From the NCBI GenBank assembly GCA_004558025.1, contig SFEG01000001.1, forward strand, positions 1 through 64,000: DNA of 64,000 nucleotides. The letters are read 5' to 3'. Within the stretch, counting starts at the first letter, position 1. The number at the start of each line of letters is the position of its first letter. The stretch is from Clostridiales bacterium (GTDB lineage: Bacteria; Bacillota; Clostridia; Oscillospirales; Oscillospiraceae). Below, piece after piece: positions 40,729 to 48,734 of the stretch. The notes below the pieces were generated by a model. It saw only the letters and a list, made by a program, of their open reading frames with translations, did no database searches and was not told the DNA's origin. The position numbers were made by a program, and so were the translations under genes.

Positions 40729-40998
40729 CTTATCGGAAAAACAGATGATTATGTATCTAAATATGCACATTAATAACTAATAAAATAACCATAACATCCA
40801 AAAATGCCGCGGCATAGCTCCAGCGTGCGGTCTTAATAAGCGTAAGTTTGTACGGTATTTGAAAAGTTTGTAAAAACTCGTAAAAGTTATACGAAAGTTT
40901 GGATTACCTGCGAATTTCAGGAGCGCGTAAATTATGCTATCATATCATAGTCAATAAGCTACAATGGAGGGGCGAAGTTGAGCCCCACAAAATACAAC
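40729..40998. other. Gene-free stretch
   Basis: No gene is visible beyond the short in-frame tail of the orphan. It contains the perfect palindrome ATGCCGCGGCAT (40804-40815), a cluster of AAAGTTTG-like repeats (40848-40900) and GGGGC/GCCCC pairing (40974-40985). The base composition is AT-rich. Confidence 0.4.
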
Positions 40999-41024
40999 GC
41001 ACCGCATGGGAAACCATGCGGTGC
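40999..41024. terminator. Terminator of the DUF3048 gene
   Basis: GCACCGCATGG (40999-41009) pairs with CCATGCGGTGC (41014-41024) around a GAAA loop. It lies just after the stop of the minus-strand gene. Confidence 0.8.
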
Positions 41025-41041
41025 AATTTGATTTTATTGGA

Positions 41042-42112
41042 TTATCCGTTGAATGCAATGCCGTCGGTGCTGTCAAGCGGGGCAATACTGATCCAGGTCT
41101 TACCGATGCTCAGATTGAGCGGAGTGCCGTCCTTGAGCGTGTAATGGAAGTTATCCGCACGGTCGGCACGAGACCAGTTTATCTCATCATACTTGCCGCC
41201 GGTAAAGAAGTAACCGGTGCCGGAGCCAGTGAGCTCCATGGCCTGACGGCCATAGCTGTCGATGGTCTTGGTCGGGATGTTCAGGACGATGACATTTGCA
41301 AGGTCTATCGAGCTGTTGTTGCCGCCGTCTGTGTACTCTGTGCCGCTGATGAAAGCGTTATAGCACTTCTTGTCGGCATCGTACTTGAAGGTGGTCTTGT
41401 AATAGCCGTAGGGCACGGTGAAGTCGGCCGCAGAGCTTGTGCACTGGGAAACGGCGTCTGCAGAGAACTTGAGACCGTAGCTGGTGTCATAGCCGTCGGT
41501 ATGCTTGAGCTCATAATTATTTGCCGCAAAGGAAGCGAGCTTGCTTCCGTCGGCAAACAGCGTGTGTTCAACGTTCTTGCCCTGGCTCAGACGGGCCTGA
41601 TCGCGGTAATAGCAGGAGGCCTCGCCGGAGCGCGCGCCGCGTACGCCGTCAATGTTGTCTATGCCGAGAGACTTAATGTCCGAATAGGCCTGCTCACTGC
41701 CGCCCGCGTGGATGTAGATCGCATCATAGGCCTGCGCCATGCTTATGTAATAGGGTCTTGCGCTGCGCAGCGAGCCGACGGTAATACCGTCGACGTTATT
41801 AAACACGGCCATCATGCGTGTTATGCCGCCTTCGGCGAGCGCCTCGTAAATGATCGAAGCCTGCGACAGGCCGATACAGGGACGTGCATCGGGGTGGTTA
41901 TTTATCATAACACAGTACGGACGAAGATCGCTCTTATCCTCGCTGACCTTTTCGCCCGTCAGTGGATTGATCGGACCGCTTACTACTTCGTTCTGATTCA
42001 GGCCGTCGCCGTTGACGTCGGGCGCACTTGGATCCTTTTCATCCTTGCCGCACCCGGAAAACAGGCATAGCACCATCAGCATTGAAAGAACGAGCGCCAA
42101 TATTCTCTTCAA
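41042..42112 (-). CDS. DUF3048 lipoprotein (YerB-like)
   Basis: 356 residues from TTG 42112, chosen because GAGG is 8 bases upstream and the product then begins as a clean lipoprotein signal: MKRILALVLSMLMVLCLFSGC with lipobox LFSGC. A GTG at 42127 is the alternative. After an acidic linker comes the DUF3048 region: 'LRPYCVMINNHPDARPCIGL', 'YEALAEGGITRMMAVF', 'SLRSARPYYISMAQAYDAIY'; the C-terminal part ends 'NLSIGKTWISIAPLD'. These are membrane-anchored proteins on the outer face of the membrane with unknown activity. Confidence 0.88.
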   Translation of the reverse strand: MKRILALVLSMLMVLCLFSGCGKDEKDPSAPDVNGDGLNQNEVVSGPINPLTGEKVSEDKSDLRPYCVMINNHPDARPCIGLSQASIIYEALAEGGITRMMAVFNNVDGITVGSLRSARPYYISMAQAYDAIYIHAGGSEQAYSDIKSLGIDNIDGVRGARSGEASCYYRDQARLSQGKNVEHTLFADGSKLASFAANNYELKHTDGYDTSYGLKFSADAVSQCTSSAADFTVPYGYYKTTFKYDADKKCYNAFISGTEYTDGGNNSSIDLANVIVLNIPTKTIDSYGRQAMELTGSGTGYFFTGGKYDEINWSRADRADNFHYTLKDGTPLNLSIGKTWISIAPLDSTDGIAFNG

Positions 42113-42232
42113 ATTGAAACACCTCACATTTTGTAGATTTGCTTAGAAAAATGGCATATTCATTATACTATTTGCCGGCCGTATTGTCAAACCGACGGAA
42201 ATGTGTTAGTATTCGTGAAGGAGATGATACTA

Positions 42233-42775
42233 ATGTATGAACAGATAAGAAGCGAGACAGAAAACGCGATAAAAGAGCTCGTGGAAAAATCAAATCTGAA
42301 GCGCGGCTCAATCGTAGTCGTCGGCTGCTCGTCCAGCGAGATACTCGGAGAGCGCATTGGCAAAGGCTCGTCCCCGGAGACGGGCGCTGTCGTAGCGGAA
42401 ACCATACTCAAGGTGCTTGACGATAACGGTATATATCTTGCGGCACAGTGCTGCGAGCATCTTAACAGGGCGCTCGTTGTCGAGCGCGAGGCCGCGGAGA
42501 AATATATGCTCGATGAGGTCTGCGTAAGACCTATGCCAAAGGCAGGTGGATCGTTCGGAACCGCTGTGTACGATCATATGAAAGACCCTGTTATGGTAGA
42601 GCACATCAGAGCTCATGCGGGCATGGATATCGGTTGCACACTTATCGGTATGCACCTGAAGGAGGTCGCGGTTCCTTTGCGCCTGTCCGTTAAGCATATT
42701 GGAGACGCTCTTGTGACGGCGGCTTACACAAGGCCGAAGCTCATAGGCGGCGTGAGAGCGCATTATCCCGAATAA
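42233..42775 (+). CDS. TIGR01440/UPF0340 family protein (YwlG-like)
   Basis: 180 residues from ATG 42233 (RBS AAGGAGATG). It contains 'IVVVGCSSSEILGERIGKGS', 'YLAAQCCEHLNRALVVE' and 'IGCTLIGMHLKEVAVPLRL', the conserved blocks of this family, which is found across Firmicutes but has no assigned reaction. Two cysteines plus a histidine (QCCEH) could be a catalytic or metal site. Stands alone, with a terminator shared with dapA. Confidence 0.85.
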   Translation: MYEQIRSETENAIKELVEKSNLKRGSIVVVGCSSSEILGERIGKGSSPETGAVVAETILKVLDDNGIYLAAQCCEHLNRALVVEREAAEKYMLDEVCVRPMPKAGGSFGTAVYDHMKDPVMVEHIRAHAGMDIGCTLIGMHLKEVAVPLRLSVKHIGDALVTAAYTRPKLIGGVRAHYPE

Positions 42776-42782
42776 AGCTTTC

Positions 42783-42814
42783 AAGGCATTGGAGAACCAA
42801 TGCCTTGTGTTTTT
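42783..42814. terminator. Bidirectional terminator between TIGR01440 and dapA genes
   Basis: AAGGCATTGG (42783-42792), AGAA loop, CCAATGCCTT (42797-42806), then GTGTTTTT. It serves the plus-strand gene and lies next to the end of the minus-strand dapA. Confidence 0.85.
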
Positions 42815-43716
42815 CAGCCCTCGGTTGTGACGCTTAATCCGCAGCCGCGCATGGTCTCCGCAAGCCTGCGCAGATGCTCGGGCGATATTTCTGTGAGCGG
42901 CAGGCGAAGCTTTCCGCAGTCGAGTCCTATCATCCGCATCGCCGCCTTTACCGGAATCGGATTTGTTTCGATAAACAGATCGGAGAACAGCCGTGAATAT
43001 TTGAAATACAGCTGCTGGGCCTGAAGAAAATTACCGTCAAGGCAGAGCTCGCAAAGCTTTGCGACAGAAGCCGGCACCACGTTGGATGCGACTGATATAA
43101 CGCCCAACGCACCGAGTGCCATCATCGGCACTATGTTATCGTCGTTGCCGCTCCAAACGAAAAGCTCGTTCCCGCACTCGGCTCTTGTTGCGGCGAAAAG
43201 ACTGAAATCGCCGGATGCCTCCTTCACGCCGTTAATATTCGGATGCTTCGACAGCTCAATGTAGGTATCAAGCTTTATGCCGACGCTCGTTCTTGATGGG
43301 ACGTTATAAACTATCATCGGGATATCGACCCTGTCGGCCACATATGTAAAATGCTTTACCAGACCTTTCTGTGTCGCCTTGTTGTAGTACGGCGTCACCA
43401 TGAGTACACCGTCGGCGTCGCATCTGAGCGCACATTTTGCAAAGCCGAGAGCCTTGGCTGTATCGTTGCTGCCTATGCCGGCTATGATCTTCATGCGCCC
43501 GTCGTTGTGGCGGCAGGCAAATTCAATGAGCTCTTCGTGCTCGTATCGGCTCATCGTCGCGTTTTCGCCGGTGGTTCCGCACACGACAAGCGCCGCGGTT
43601 CCGTTATCATACTGATAATCGATGAGCTCCGCCATTTTGTCAAAATCAATGCCGTTATCGTTAAACGGAGTTACTATCGCGGTGCATGAGCCTTTGAATA
43701 TCGGGGTTTTGAACAT
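42814..43716 (-). CDS. dapA: 4-hydroxy-tetrahydrodipicolinate synthase
   Basis: 300 residues. The Schiff-base lysine is K165 in NGVKEASGD, Y137 is in IVYNVPSR, and the pyruvate loop is CGTTGENAT. The TIM barrel is of full length. DapA condenses pyruvate with aspartate semialdehyde, giving the precursor of diaminopimelate (needed by the MurE here) and of spore dipicolinate. GGAGG lies 6 bases before ATG 43716. Confidence 0.95.
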   Translation of the reverse strand: MFKTPIFKGSCTAIVTPFNDNGIDFDKMAELIDYQYDNGTAALVVCGTTGENATMSRYEHEELIEFACRHNDGRMKIIAGIGSNDTAKALGFAKCALRCDADGVLMVTPYYNKATQKGLVKHFTYVADRVDIPMIVYNVPSRTSVGIKLDTYIELSKHPNINGVKEASGDFSLFAATRAECGNELFVWSGNDDNIVPMMALGALGVISVASNVVPASVAKLCELCLDGNFLQAQQLYFKYSRLFSDLFIETNPIPVKAAMRMIGLDCGKLRLPLTEISPEHLRRLAETMRGCGLSVTTEG

Positions 43717-43760
43717 AGCGCACCTCCAGTCATAATACTTATAAATACTATGACACCGCG

Positions 43761-43794
43761 CCCGGATATATGACTTGCCCGGATATATGACTTA
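43761..43794. repeat. 17-bp tandem duplication
   Basis: CCCGGATATATGACTT plus one base occurs twice in a row (43761-43777 and 43778-43794), in the gap between dapA and queA. Confidence 0.8.
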
Positions 43795-43869
43795 TTGAAT
43801 TATTCGGCGTTTTGTATTATAATAAAAACTCAGTGCATTTATACATTATATAAACGGAGCATATGCGCA

Positions 43870-44892
43870 ATGAATAAATCGGATTTTGATTTTTACCTGC
43901 CCGAGCGACTCATAGCTCAAACGCCGCTTGAAAAGCGCGACTCCTCGCGCCTTCTGCATCTTGATAAGAATACCGGCGAAATTGAACACGGGCATTTTCA
44001 CAATATAATAAAATATCTGAAGCCGGGCGACTGCCTTGTCATGAACGATTCTCGCGTTCTTCCGGCGCGGCTTATAGGCTCGCGCCTGAGCGGAGGACTT
44101 GTGGAGCTTGTTCTGCTGCGTGACCTCGGCGACGGCTGCTGGGAGTGTCTGAGCCGCCCAGGCAGAAAAACGAAGCCCGGAACGAAGCTTATATTTGGCG
44201 ACGGAGAGCTCACGGCGACGGTAATGAGCGTTGCCGACGGCGGAAACAGAATAGTCAAATTCCACTACGATGGTGTTTTCCTCGAAAAGCTCGAAAGCCT
44301 CGGCAAAATGCCGCTGCCGCCTTATATAAAGGAAGAGCTTCAGGATTCCGAGAGATATCAGACAGTGTACTCGCGCGAGCTCGGAAGTGCTGCCGCGCCG
44401 ACGGCGGGTCTGCATTTTACAAAGGAGCTTCTCAGAGAGATAGAGGACATGGGCGTGAAAACATGCTTTGTCACACTGCATGTCGGCCTCGGAACGTTCA
44501 GGCCGGTAAAGGCCGAGAAAATCGAGGAGCACGAGATGCATTCGGAGTTTTGCATAGTTCCCAAGGAAACTGCCGACATCATAAACGAAACAAAGAATAA
44601 CGGCGGCAGAGTGATCGCTGTCGGAACGACGTCGTGCCGCACGCTCGAAAGCTTCACGCAGAATGACGGAACGATAAATGAAGGCTCCGGCTGGACAAAC
44701 ATATTCATTTATCCCGGTTATAAGTTTAAATGCATCGACGCGCTGATAACAAATTTCCATTTGCCGGAAAGCACGCTCATAATGCTCGTCTCGGCTCTTG
44801 CAGGACGCGAGAATGTGCTGCATGCGTATTCCGTCGCCGTTGAGCAGGAATACAGATTTTTCTCGTTCGGCGATGCGATGCTTATTGAATAG
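43870..44892 (+). CDS. queA: S-adenosylmethionine:tRNA ribosyltransferase-isomerase
   Basis: 340 residues from ATG 43870 (MNKSDFDFYLPERLIAQ). Typical blocks: 'MNDSRVLPARLIGSRLSGG', 'MPLPPYIKEEL', 'AAPTAGLHFTKELL', 'VTLHVGLGTFRPV' and 'TNFHLPESTLIMLVSALAG'. QueA transfers the ribosyl part of SAM onto preQ1 in tRNA to make epoxyqueuosine. It is followed after 11 bases by tgt, the enzyme of the previous step. The RBS (CGGAG) is rather far, about 12 bases. Confidence 0.95.
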   Translation: MNKSDFDFYLPERLIAQTPLEKRDSSRLLHLDKNTGEIEHGHFHNIIKYLKPGDCLVMNDSRVLPARLIGSRLSGGLVELVLLRDLGDGCWECLSRPGRKTKPGTKLIFGDGELTATVMSVADGGNRIVKFHYDGVFLEKLESLGKMPLPPYIKEELQDSERYQTVYSRELGSAAAPTAGLHFTKELLREIEDMGVKTCFVTLHVGLGTFRPVKAEKIEEHEMHSEFCIVPKETADIINETKNNGGRVIAVGTTSCRTLESFTQNDGTINEGSGWTNIFIYPGYKFKCIDALITNFHLPESTLIMLVSALAGRENVLHAYSVAVEQEYRFFSFGDAMLIE

Positions 44893-44903
44893 GGGAGGGG
44901 ACC

Positions 44904-46034
44904 ATGTATACACTAAAAAAACAGGAGGGCTGCGCTCGCCGCGGTGAGCTTGAGACCCCTCACGGAACAGTTCAGACGCCGGTTTTCATGAATGTCGGCA
45001 CGGCGGCAGCGATAAAGGGAGCCCTCTCCGCGGCGGATCTTAAGACTATCGGCTGCCAGGTCGAGCTGTCGAATACGTATCATCTGCACCTTCGTCCGGG
45101 TGATGAGCTTGTAAGAGACATGGGCGGCCTGCATAAATTCATGACGTGGGACGGCCCCATACTTACAGACAGCGGTGGATTTCAGATATTCTCGCTGTCC
45201 AGTCTGCGCAAAATTAGCGAAGAGGGTGTGAGGTTTAACTCCCACATCGACGGACGGCACATATTCATGGGTCCCGAGGAGAGCATGCGCATTCAGTCAA
45301 ACCTCGGATCTGATATCGCCATGGCCTTTGACGAGTGCATAAAGATCCCGTCGCCGCGCGAATATGTTGAAAAGTCCTGCGACCGAACATATCGATGGCT
45401 CGTAAGATGCAAGGCAGCCCTTGCCGAGTACAACAGCCGCGAGGATGCGGTCAATCCCGGTCAGATGCTGTTTGGCATAAATCAGGGCGCTGTGTTTACA
45501 GATATACGCATAGAGCATATGAAAAAGATTGCCGAGCTCGATCTCCCCGGTTATGCCATCGGCGGTCTTGCCGTCGGTGAAACGCATCAGGAGATGTATG
45601 ATACCATCCAGGCCGTGGAAGAGTTCATGCCCAAGGACAAGCCCCGCTATCTTATGGGCGTCGGAACGCCCGGCAATATAATCGAGGGGGTTGCGCGCGG
45701 AGTTGACTTTTTTGACTGCGTAATGCCGGCAAGAAACGGCAGACACGGGCATTTGTTCACATGGAACGGTATTATAAACATCAAAAATGAAAAATACATG
45801 CGCGATGATCTGCCAATAGACCCGGAGTGTGACTGTCCGGTATGCAAGCGATACAGCAAAGCCTATATCCGTCATCTGTTCAAGGCAAATGAGATGCTGG
45901 CAATGCGTTTTGCGGTCATGCACAATCTGTATTTCTACAATAAGCTTATGGAAAGAATACGCGAGAGCCTTGAGGCCGATAATTTTGAACAGTTCCGAGG
46001 AAAATATTCAAAATTGTTGGATACGAGGATATAA
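44904..46034 (+). CDS. tgt: tRNA-guanine transglycosylase
   Basis: 376 residues. The active-site aspartate is in LTDSGGFQIFSL, with a second nucleophile region 'FDECIKIPSPREYVEKS' and 'GYAIGGLAVGE'. Zinc site: C-D-C-x-x-C in DPECDCPVCKRY plus a downstream histidine in RHLF. Tgt swaps guanine 34 for preQ1 in tRNAs with GUN anticodons. RBS GGGGAGGGG. Operon queA-tgt-yajC. Confidence 0.96.
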   Translation: MYTLKKQEGCARRGELETPHGTVQTPVFMNVGTAAAIKGALSAADLKTIGCQVELSNTYHLHLRPGDELVRDMGGLHKFMTWDGPILTDSGGFQIFSLSSLRKISEEGVRFNSHIDGRHIFMGPEESMRIQSNLGSDIAMAFDECIKIPSPREYVEKSCDRTYRWLVRCKAALAEYNSREDAVNPGQMLFGINQGAVFTDIRIEHMKKIAELDLPGYAIGGLAVGETHQEMYDTIQAVEEFMPKDKPRYLMGVGTPGNIIEGVARGVDFFDCVMPARNGRHGHLFTWNGIINIKNEKYMRDDLPIDPECDCPVCKRYSKAYIRHLFKANEMLAMRFAVMHNLYFYNKLMERIRESLEADNFEQFRGKYSKLLDTRI

Positions 46035-46114
46035 AACACTTGAAATGCAGAGCATTACTATGTATAATTAATTAAATGCGTAAAGCGAAAATTTTATAAT
46101 ATAAGGAGCAAACT

Positions 46115-46441
46115 ATGTTTTTAGCAGCAGCAACCAGCGGAGCAGGCGGTTCCGGTTCCATGATCATTATCCTTCTTCTGTTCTTCGTTCTGATGTGGTT
46201 TTTCATGATCCGCCCCGAGAAGAAAAAACAGAAGAAGATAGAAGCAATGCGCAATGCACTGAGCGTCGGCGATGAGATCGTTACCATCGGTGGCATCATG
46301 GGAACTATCGTCCATGTTACCGAGGATGATATCACAATCGAGACCAGTGAGGACAAGGTTCGCATTCAGTTCAAGAAGTGGGCTGTCAGCAGTAACGTAA
46401 GAGCTGAAGCGGCTGAAGCAAAGGAAAAAGAAAAAAAGTAA
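46115..46441 (+). CDS. yajC: Preprotein translocase subunit YajC
   Basis: 108 residues. One N-terminal helix (about 16-33, IIILLLFFVLMWFFMI) followed directly by RPEKKKQKKIEAMR and the beta domain 'LSVGDEIVTIGGIMGTIVHV', the YajC hallmarks. YajC associates with SecDF-YidC at the translocon. It follows tgt as usual; secD and secF, which often come next, are not here. RBS AAGGAG. Confidence 0.94.
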   Translation: MFLAAATSGAGGSGSMIIILLLFFVLMWFFMIRPEKKKQKKIEAMRNALSVGDEIVTIGGIMGTIVHVTEDDITIETSEDKVRIQFKKWAVSSNVRAEAAEAKEKEKK

Positions 46442-46471
46442 TTAAGCGTAAAGCTTAATGCTGCATAGCAT

Positions 46472-46526
46472 AAAAATACCTTCGGACAAATATGATGTAC
46501 AAACATCATGTGCCGGAGGTATTTTT
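46472..46526 (+). promoter_or_regulatory. Terminator-like hairpin masking the RBS of the TIGR04086 gene
   Basis: AAAAATACCTTCGG (46472-46485) pairs with CCGGAGGTATTTTT (46513-46526, one G-U) and an inner ATGATG/CATCAT stem closes the loop. The 3' arm holds GGAGG and its T-run runs into ATG 46527. It is the only terminator candidate after yajC and at the same time covers the next RBS. Confidence 0.65.
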
Positions 46527-46937
46527 ATGTCTGCAAATAAAAGCAAGGGAAAAGGCAGAGTGCTGACCGGGGCTGTCCTGGCAATAGCGCTGACGGCAGT
46601 GCTCTGCGGCATTTATGCTCTGCTTGTCAAAAACGGAAAATGCACGCAGGAATATTCGGATATTATAATAAGCGCGGCTATAGCTATGAGCGTACTGATC
46701 GCGTCAGCTGTGTCGAACGCGGGGCAGGGAAGAGGAGGCATATATGGCCTTGCGCTGGGGCTGATATATGCCGCAGCGCTCGTGGCAGTGCCGCTTTTTG
46801 CCTACCCGACCGAGGCAAATTGGCTTAAAATCATCAGGATTTTTGCTGTGTCGGTCGTCAGCGGTCTGATAGGCGGAAGTATTAATTTAGGCAAAAGTAA
46901 CAAAAGCTTTCACAAAAGTCGCAAAAAGCGAGTGTAA
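46527..46937 (+). CDS. TIGR04086 family membrane protein (YrzE-like)
   Basis: 136 residues from ATG 46527 (GGAGG, spacing 7). Four hydrophobic helices (LTGAVLAIALTAVLCGIYAL; IIISAAIAMSVLIASAV; GIYGLALGLIYAAALVAVPL; IFAVSVVSGLIGGSI). The four-helix layout with conserved glycines matches the TIGR04086/YrzE family, found next to yajC or tgt in Firmicutes; function unknown. Confidence 0.75.
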   Translation: MSANKSKGKGRVLTGAVLAIALTAVLCGIYALLVKNGKCTQEYSDIIISAAIAMSVLIASAVSNAGQGRGGIYGLALGLIYAAALVAVPLFAYPTEANWLKIIRIFAVSVVSGLIGGSINLGKSNKSFHKSRKKRV

Positions 46938-47245
46938 TATAACTGTTTGTATACTCTGCTTAAAGTTTACATAATTACAATTGATAACCCATATATAGTG
47001 AATATGACGCTTGTGGCGACCTAAATCTTGCGATTATTACTTGCTGTAATGCTGTTTGGACGGAATGAGGGTAGCTTGGTTTACATAATCGTGTTAACAT
47101 AATATATCGACATAATTAACAAAAATGATATTATTTAAAGAAAGTCCTTGATTACATTCAAAAATTGTATTATAGTTTGTTTACACAGTAATTATGTAAA
47201 TCCATGAGTTATTCTCCGCAGTTTTATTTAAAGTGAGGAGAACTG
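46938..47245. other. Gene-free AT-rich stretch with repeated TTTACATAAT
   Basis: No gene is visible. GTTTACATAAT occurs near 46966 and again near 47078, and its inverted form ATTATGTAAA near 47191; TTTGTTTACACAG lies at 47176-47188. These may be sites for one regulator in front of the four-helix membrane protein and xerD. Confidence 0.4.
47148..47176 (+). promoter_or_regulatory. Promoter before the four-helix membrane protein
   Basis: TTGATT (47148-47153), 17 bases, TATAGT (47171-47176), 69 bases before the start at 47246. Confidence 0.55.
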
Positions 47246-47767
47246 ATGGATAATGTTAATTTACGCAAAAAAGTCGGCGTATCGTCTGGTTTTGCTTTAA
47301 GTCTTGTACTTATAGCAGTGTTATTTGCTTTGGGCGCTGTCGCCGCTGTTCTGCTCCGCGAGCAAGCTGCAGAAAGTATTATGTCTATCCGTCAGACTGA
47401 TCGGATATCGGTGTGGCTCAGCCTTGCTGCTTTGCTGTTTGCTGACGCTGCGTGCTTGGTTATGCCTGCTGCATGTGTGCTCAGCGTGTTGTTTTCGGCG
47501 ATATTCGGCGCATTAATGACGTTTGTTTCGTATCTGTATTCGGACTTAAAGCTGTTTTCAACTGGATTTTTTATGTTTGCTGCTGTGGTTTTTGCTTTTG
47601 CAGTGGCAGTTACATATGTTTCTGACCGGGTTTTTACGCTGTCACCAAAGCTGCGGACGTTTATTCGAGGCGACCGCAGGCTCCTGCGTGAGCTTAACGT
47701 GTTTAATGCCGTTTCGGCCGCGCTTGTGCTGGCGGCTGTTATTTCCGCAGCGTTGCTTATATTATAG
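47246..47767 (+). CDS. Four-helix membrane protein of unknown function
   Basis: 173 residues from ATG 47246 (RBS GTGAGGAG). Hydrophobic segments at about 14-36, 54-78 and 80-95, 103-126 and 152-173, short loops, and a basic loop 'LRTFIRGDRRLLRELN' before the last helix, probably cytoplasmic. No family recognised. It ends 23 bases before xerD in the same direction, so the two probably share a transcript. Confidence 0.6.
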   Translation: MDNVNLRKKVGVSSGFALSLVLIAVLFALGAVAAVLLREQAAESIMSIRQTDRISVWLSLAALLFADAACLVMPAACVLSVLFSAIFGALMTFVSYLYSDLKLFSTGFFMFAAVVFAFAVAVTYVSDRVFTLSPKLRTFIRGDRRLLRELNVFNAVSAALVLAAVISAALLIL

Positions 47768-47790
47768 AATGAAAGAAAGGGGGTTGCCGG

Positions 47791-48693
47791 ATGCTTAATT
47801 CTGAGTGCCTCGAAGTATTTAATAAGTATCTTATCGAGGTAAAAAAGAGCTCCCAAAATACCCTCTGCTCCTATATGCGCGATGTCAGACAGTTTGGAGA
47901 CTTTATGGAGACCCATACGACTGAAAACATTGCCACTGCGACCGAGGATGAGCTTACTGAGTATATCGACTGGCTCAAAGGCAACGGCAAGTCGGTTGCC
48001 ACTGTGTCGAGAGCCATCGCCTCGCTTAAATGCATGTACGGTGTGCTGTGCGACGGCGGTTATGTGAGCGAGAACCCTACAGGCAAGCTCACTCCGGAAA
48101 AGAGCCAGCACAAGCTCCCGCAGATACTTACGAGCAAGGAGGTTGACCTGCTGCTTGAGCAGCCGTCCTGCACAGACGCCAAGGGCTATCGCGATAGAGC
48201 CATGCTTGAACTACTGTACGCGACCGGCATAAGGGTAAGCGAGCTTATCGCGCTCAACATAAGCGATGTCAACACCTCGGCCGGAGTTGTAAGATGTGCG
48301 CCGAACACAGATAAAGAGCGCCTTATACCGCTGTATTCGACCGCGGTCAAGGCACTTAACGAATATATTGAGTTTGTTCGCCCGCAGATGATAGCGCTGC
48401 CGACCGAGCAGGCGCTGTTTGTTAACGTCAGCGGCGAGCGCATGTCCCGTCAGGGATTTTGGAAGATCATAAAGTCATATCAGCAGAAAGCGCATATTGA
48501 GAAAACAATAACGCCGCATACGCTGCGACATTCCTTTGCCGCGCATTTGCTTGAAAACGGCGCCGATCTGCATTCTATTCAGGAAATGCTCGGACATTCG
48601 GATATATCGTCAACTCAGATATATTCTCAGTTGGTAAAAAAACAGCTCAAGGATGTGTATAATAAAGCTCATCCGAGAGCACATAACGGATAA
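47791..48693 (+). CDS. xerD: Tyrosine recombinase XerD/XerC type
   Basis: 300 residues. An N-terminal SAM-like DNA-binding domain (SQNTLCSYMRDVRQFGDFME) and a C-terminal catalytic domain with R in ATGIRVSELI, the H-x-x-R box HTLRHSFAAHLL, the LGHSD histidine and the nucleophile tyrosine of TQIYSQL. Xer recombinases resolve chromosome dimers at dif together with FtsK. The window has a second Xer at 61620. GGGGG upstream is the RBS. Confidence 0.9.
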   Translation: MLNSECLEVFNKYLIEVKKSSQNTLCSYMRDVRQFGDFMETHTTENIATATEDELTEYIDWLKGNGKSVATVSRAIASLKCMYGVLCDGGYVSENPTGKLTPEKSQHKLPQILTSKEVDLLLEQPSCTDAKGYRDRAMLELLYATGIRVSELIALNISDVNTSAGVVRCAPNTDKERLIPLYSTAVKALNEYIEFVRPQMIALPTEQALFVNVSGERMSRQGFWKIIKSYQQKAHIEKTITPHTLRHSFAAHLLENGADLHSIQEMLGHSDISSTQIYSQLVKKQLKDVYNKAHPRAHNG

Positions 48694-48730
48694 CAAAAAC
48701 TGCTGTGCCGGTGGCACAGCAGTTTTTGTT
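48692..48730. terminator. Bidirectional terminator between xerD and the ATP-grasp gene
   Basis: AACAAAAACTGCTGTGCC (48692-48709) pairs perfectly with GGCACAGCAGTTTTTGTT (48713-48730) around a 3-base loop; 18 pairs with A and T tracts on either side. Confidence 0.92.
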
Positions 48731-48734
48731 ATGT

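Noticed and set aside
40840..40900. Riboswitch or attenuator upstream of 41000
   Set aside because: Repeats of AAAGTTTG are present but no gene follows on the plus strand and no known aptamer pattern is recognisable.
41006..42070. Plus-strand open frame of 354 codons opposite the DUF3048 gene
   Set aside because: The minus strand encodes a clear lipoprotein with signal peptide and DUF3048 motifs; the plus frame begins inside the terminator hairpin and has no family.
43761..43794. CRISPR array
   Set aside because: The two 17-bp copies are directly adjacent without spacers, and no cas genes lie in the window.
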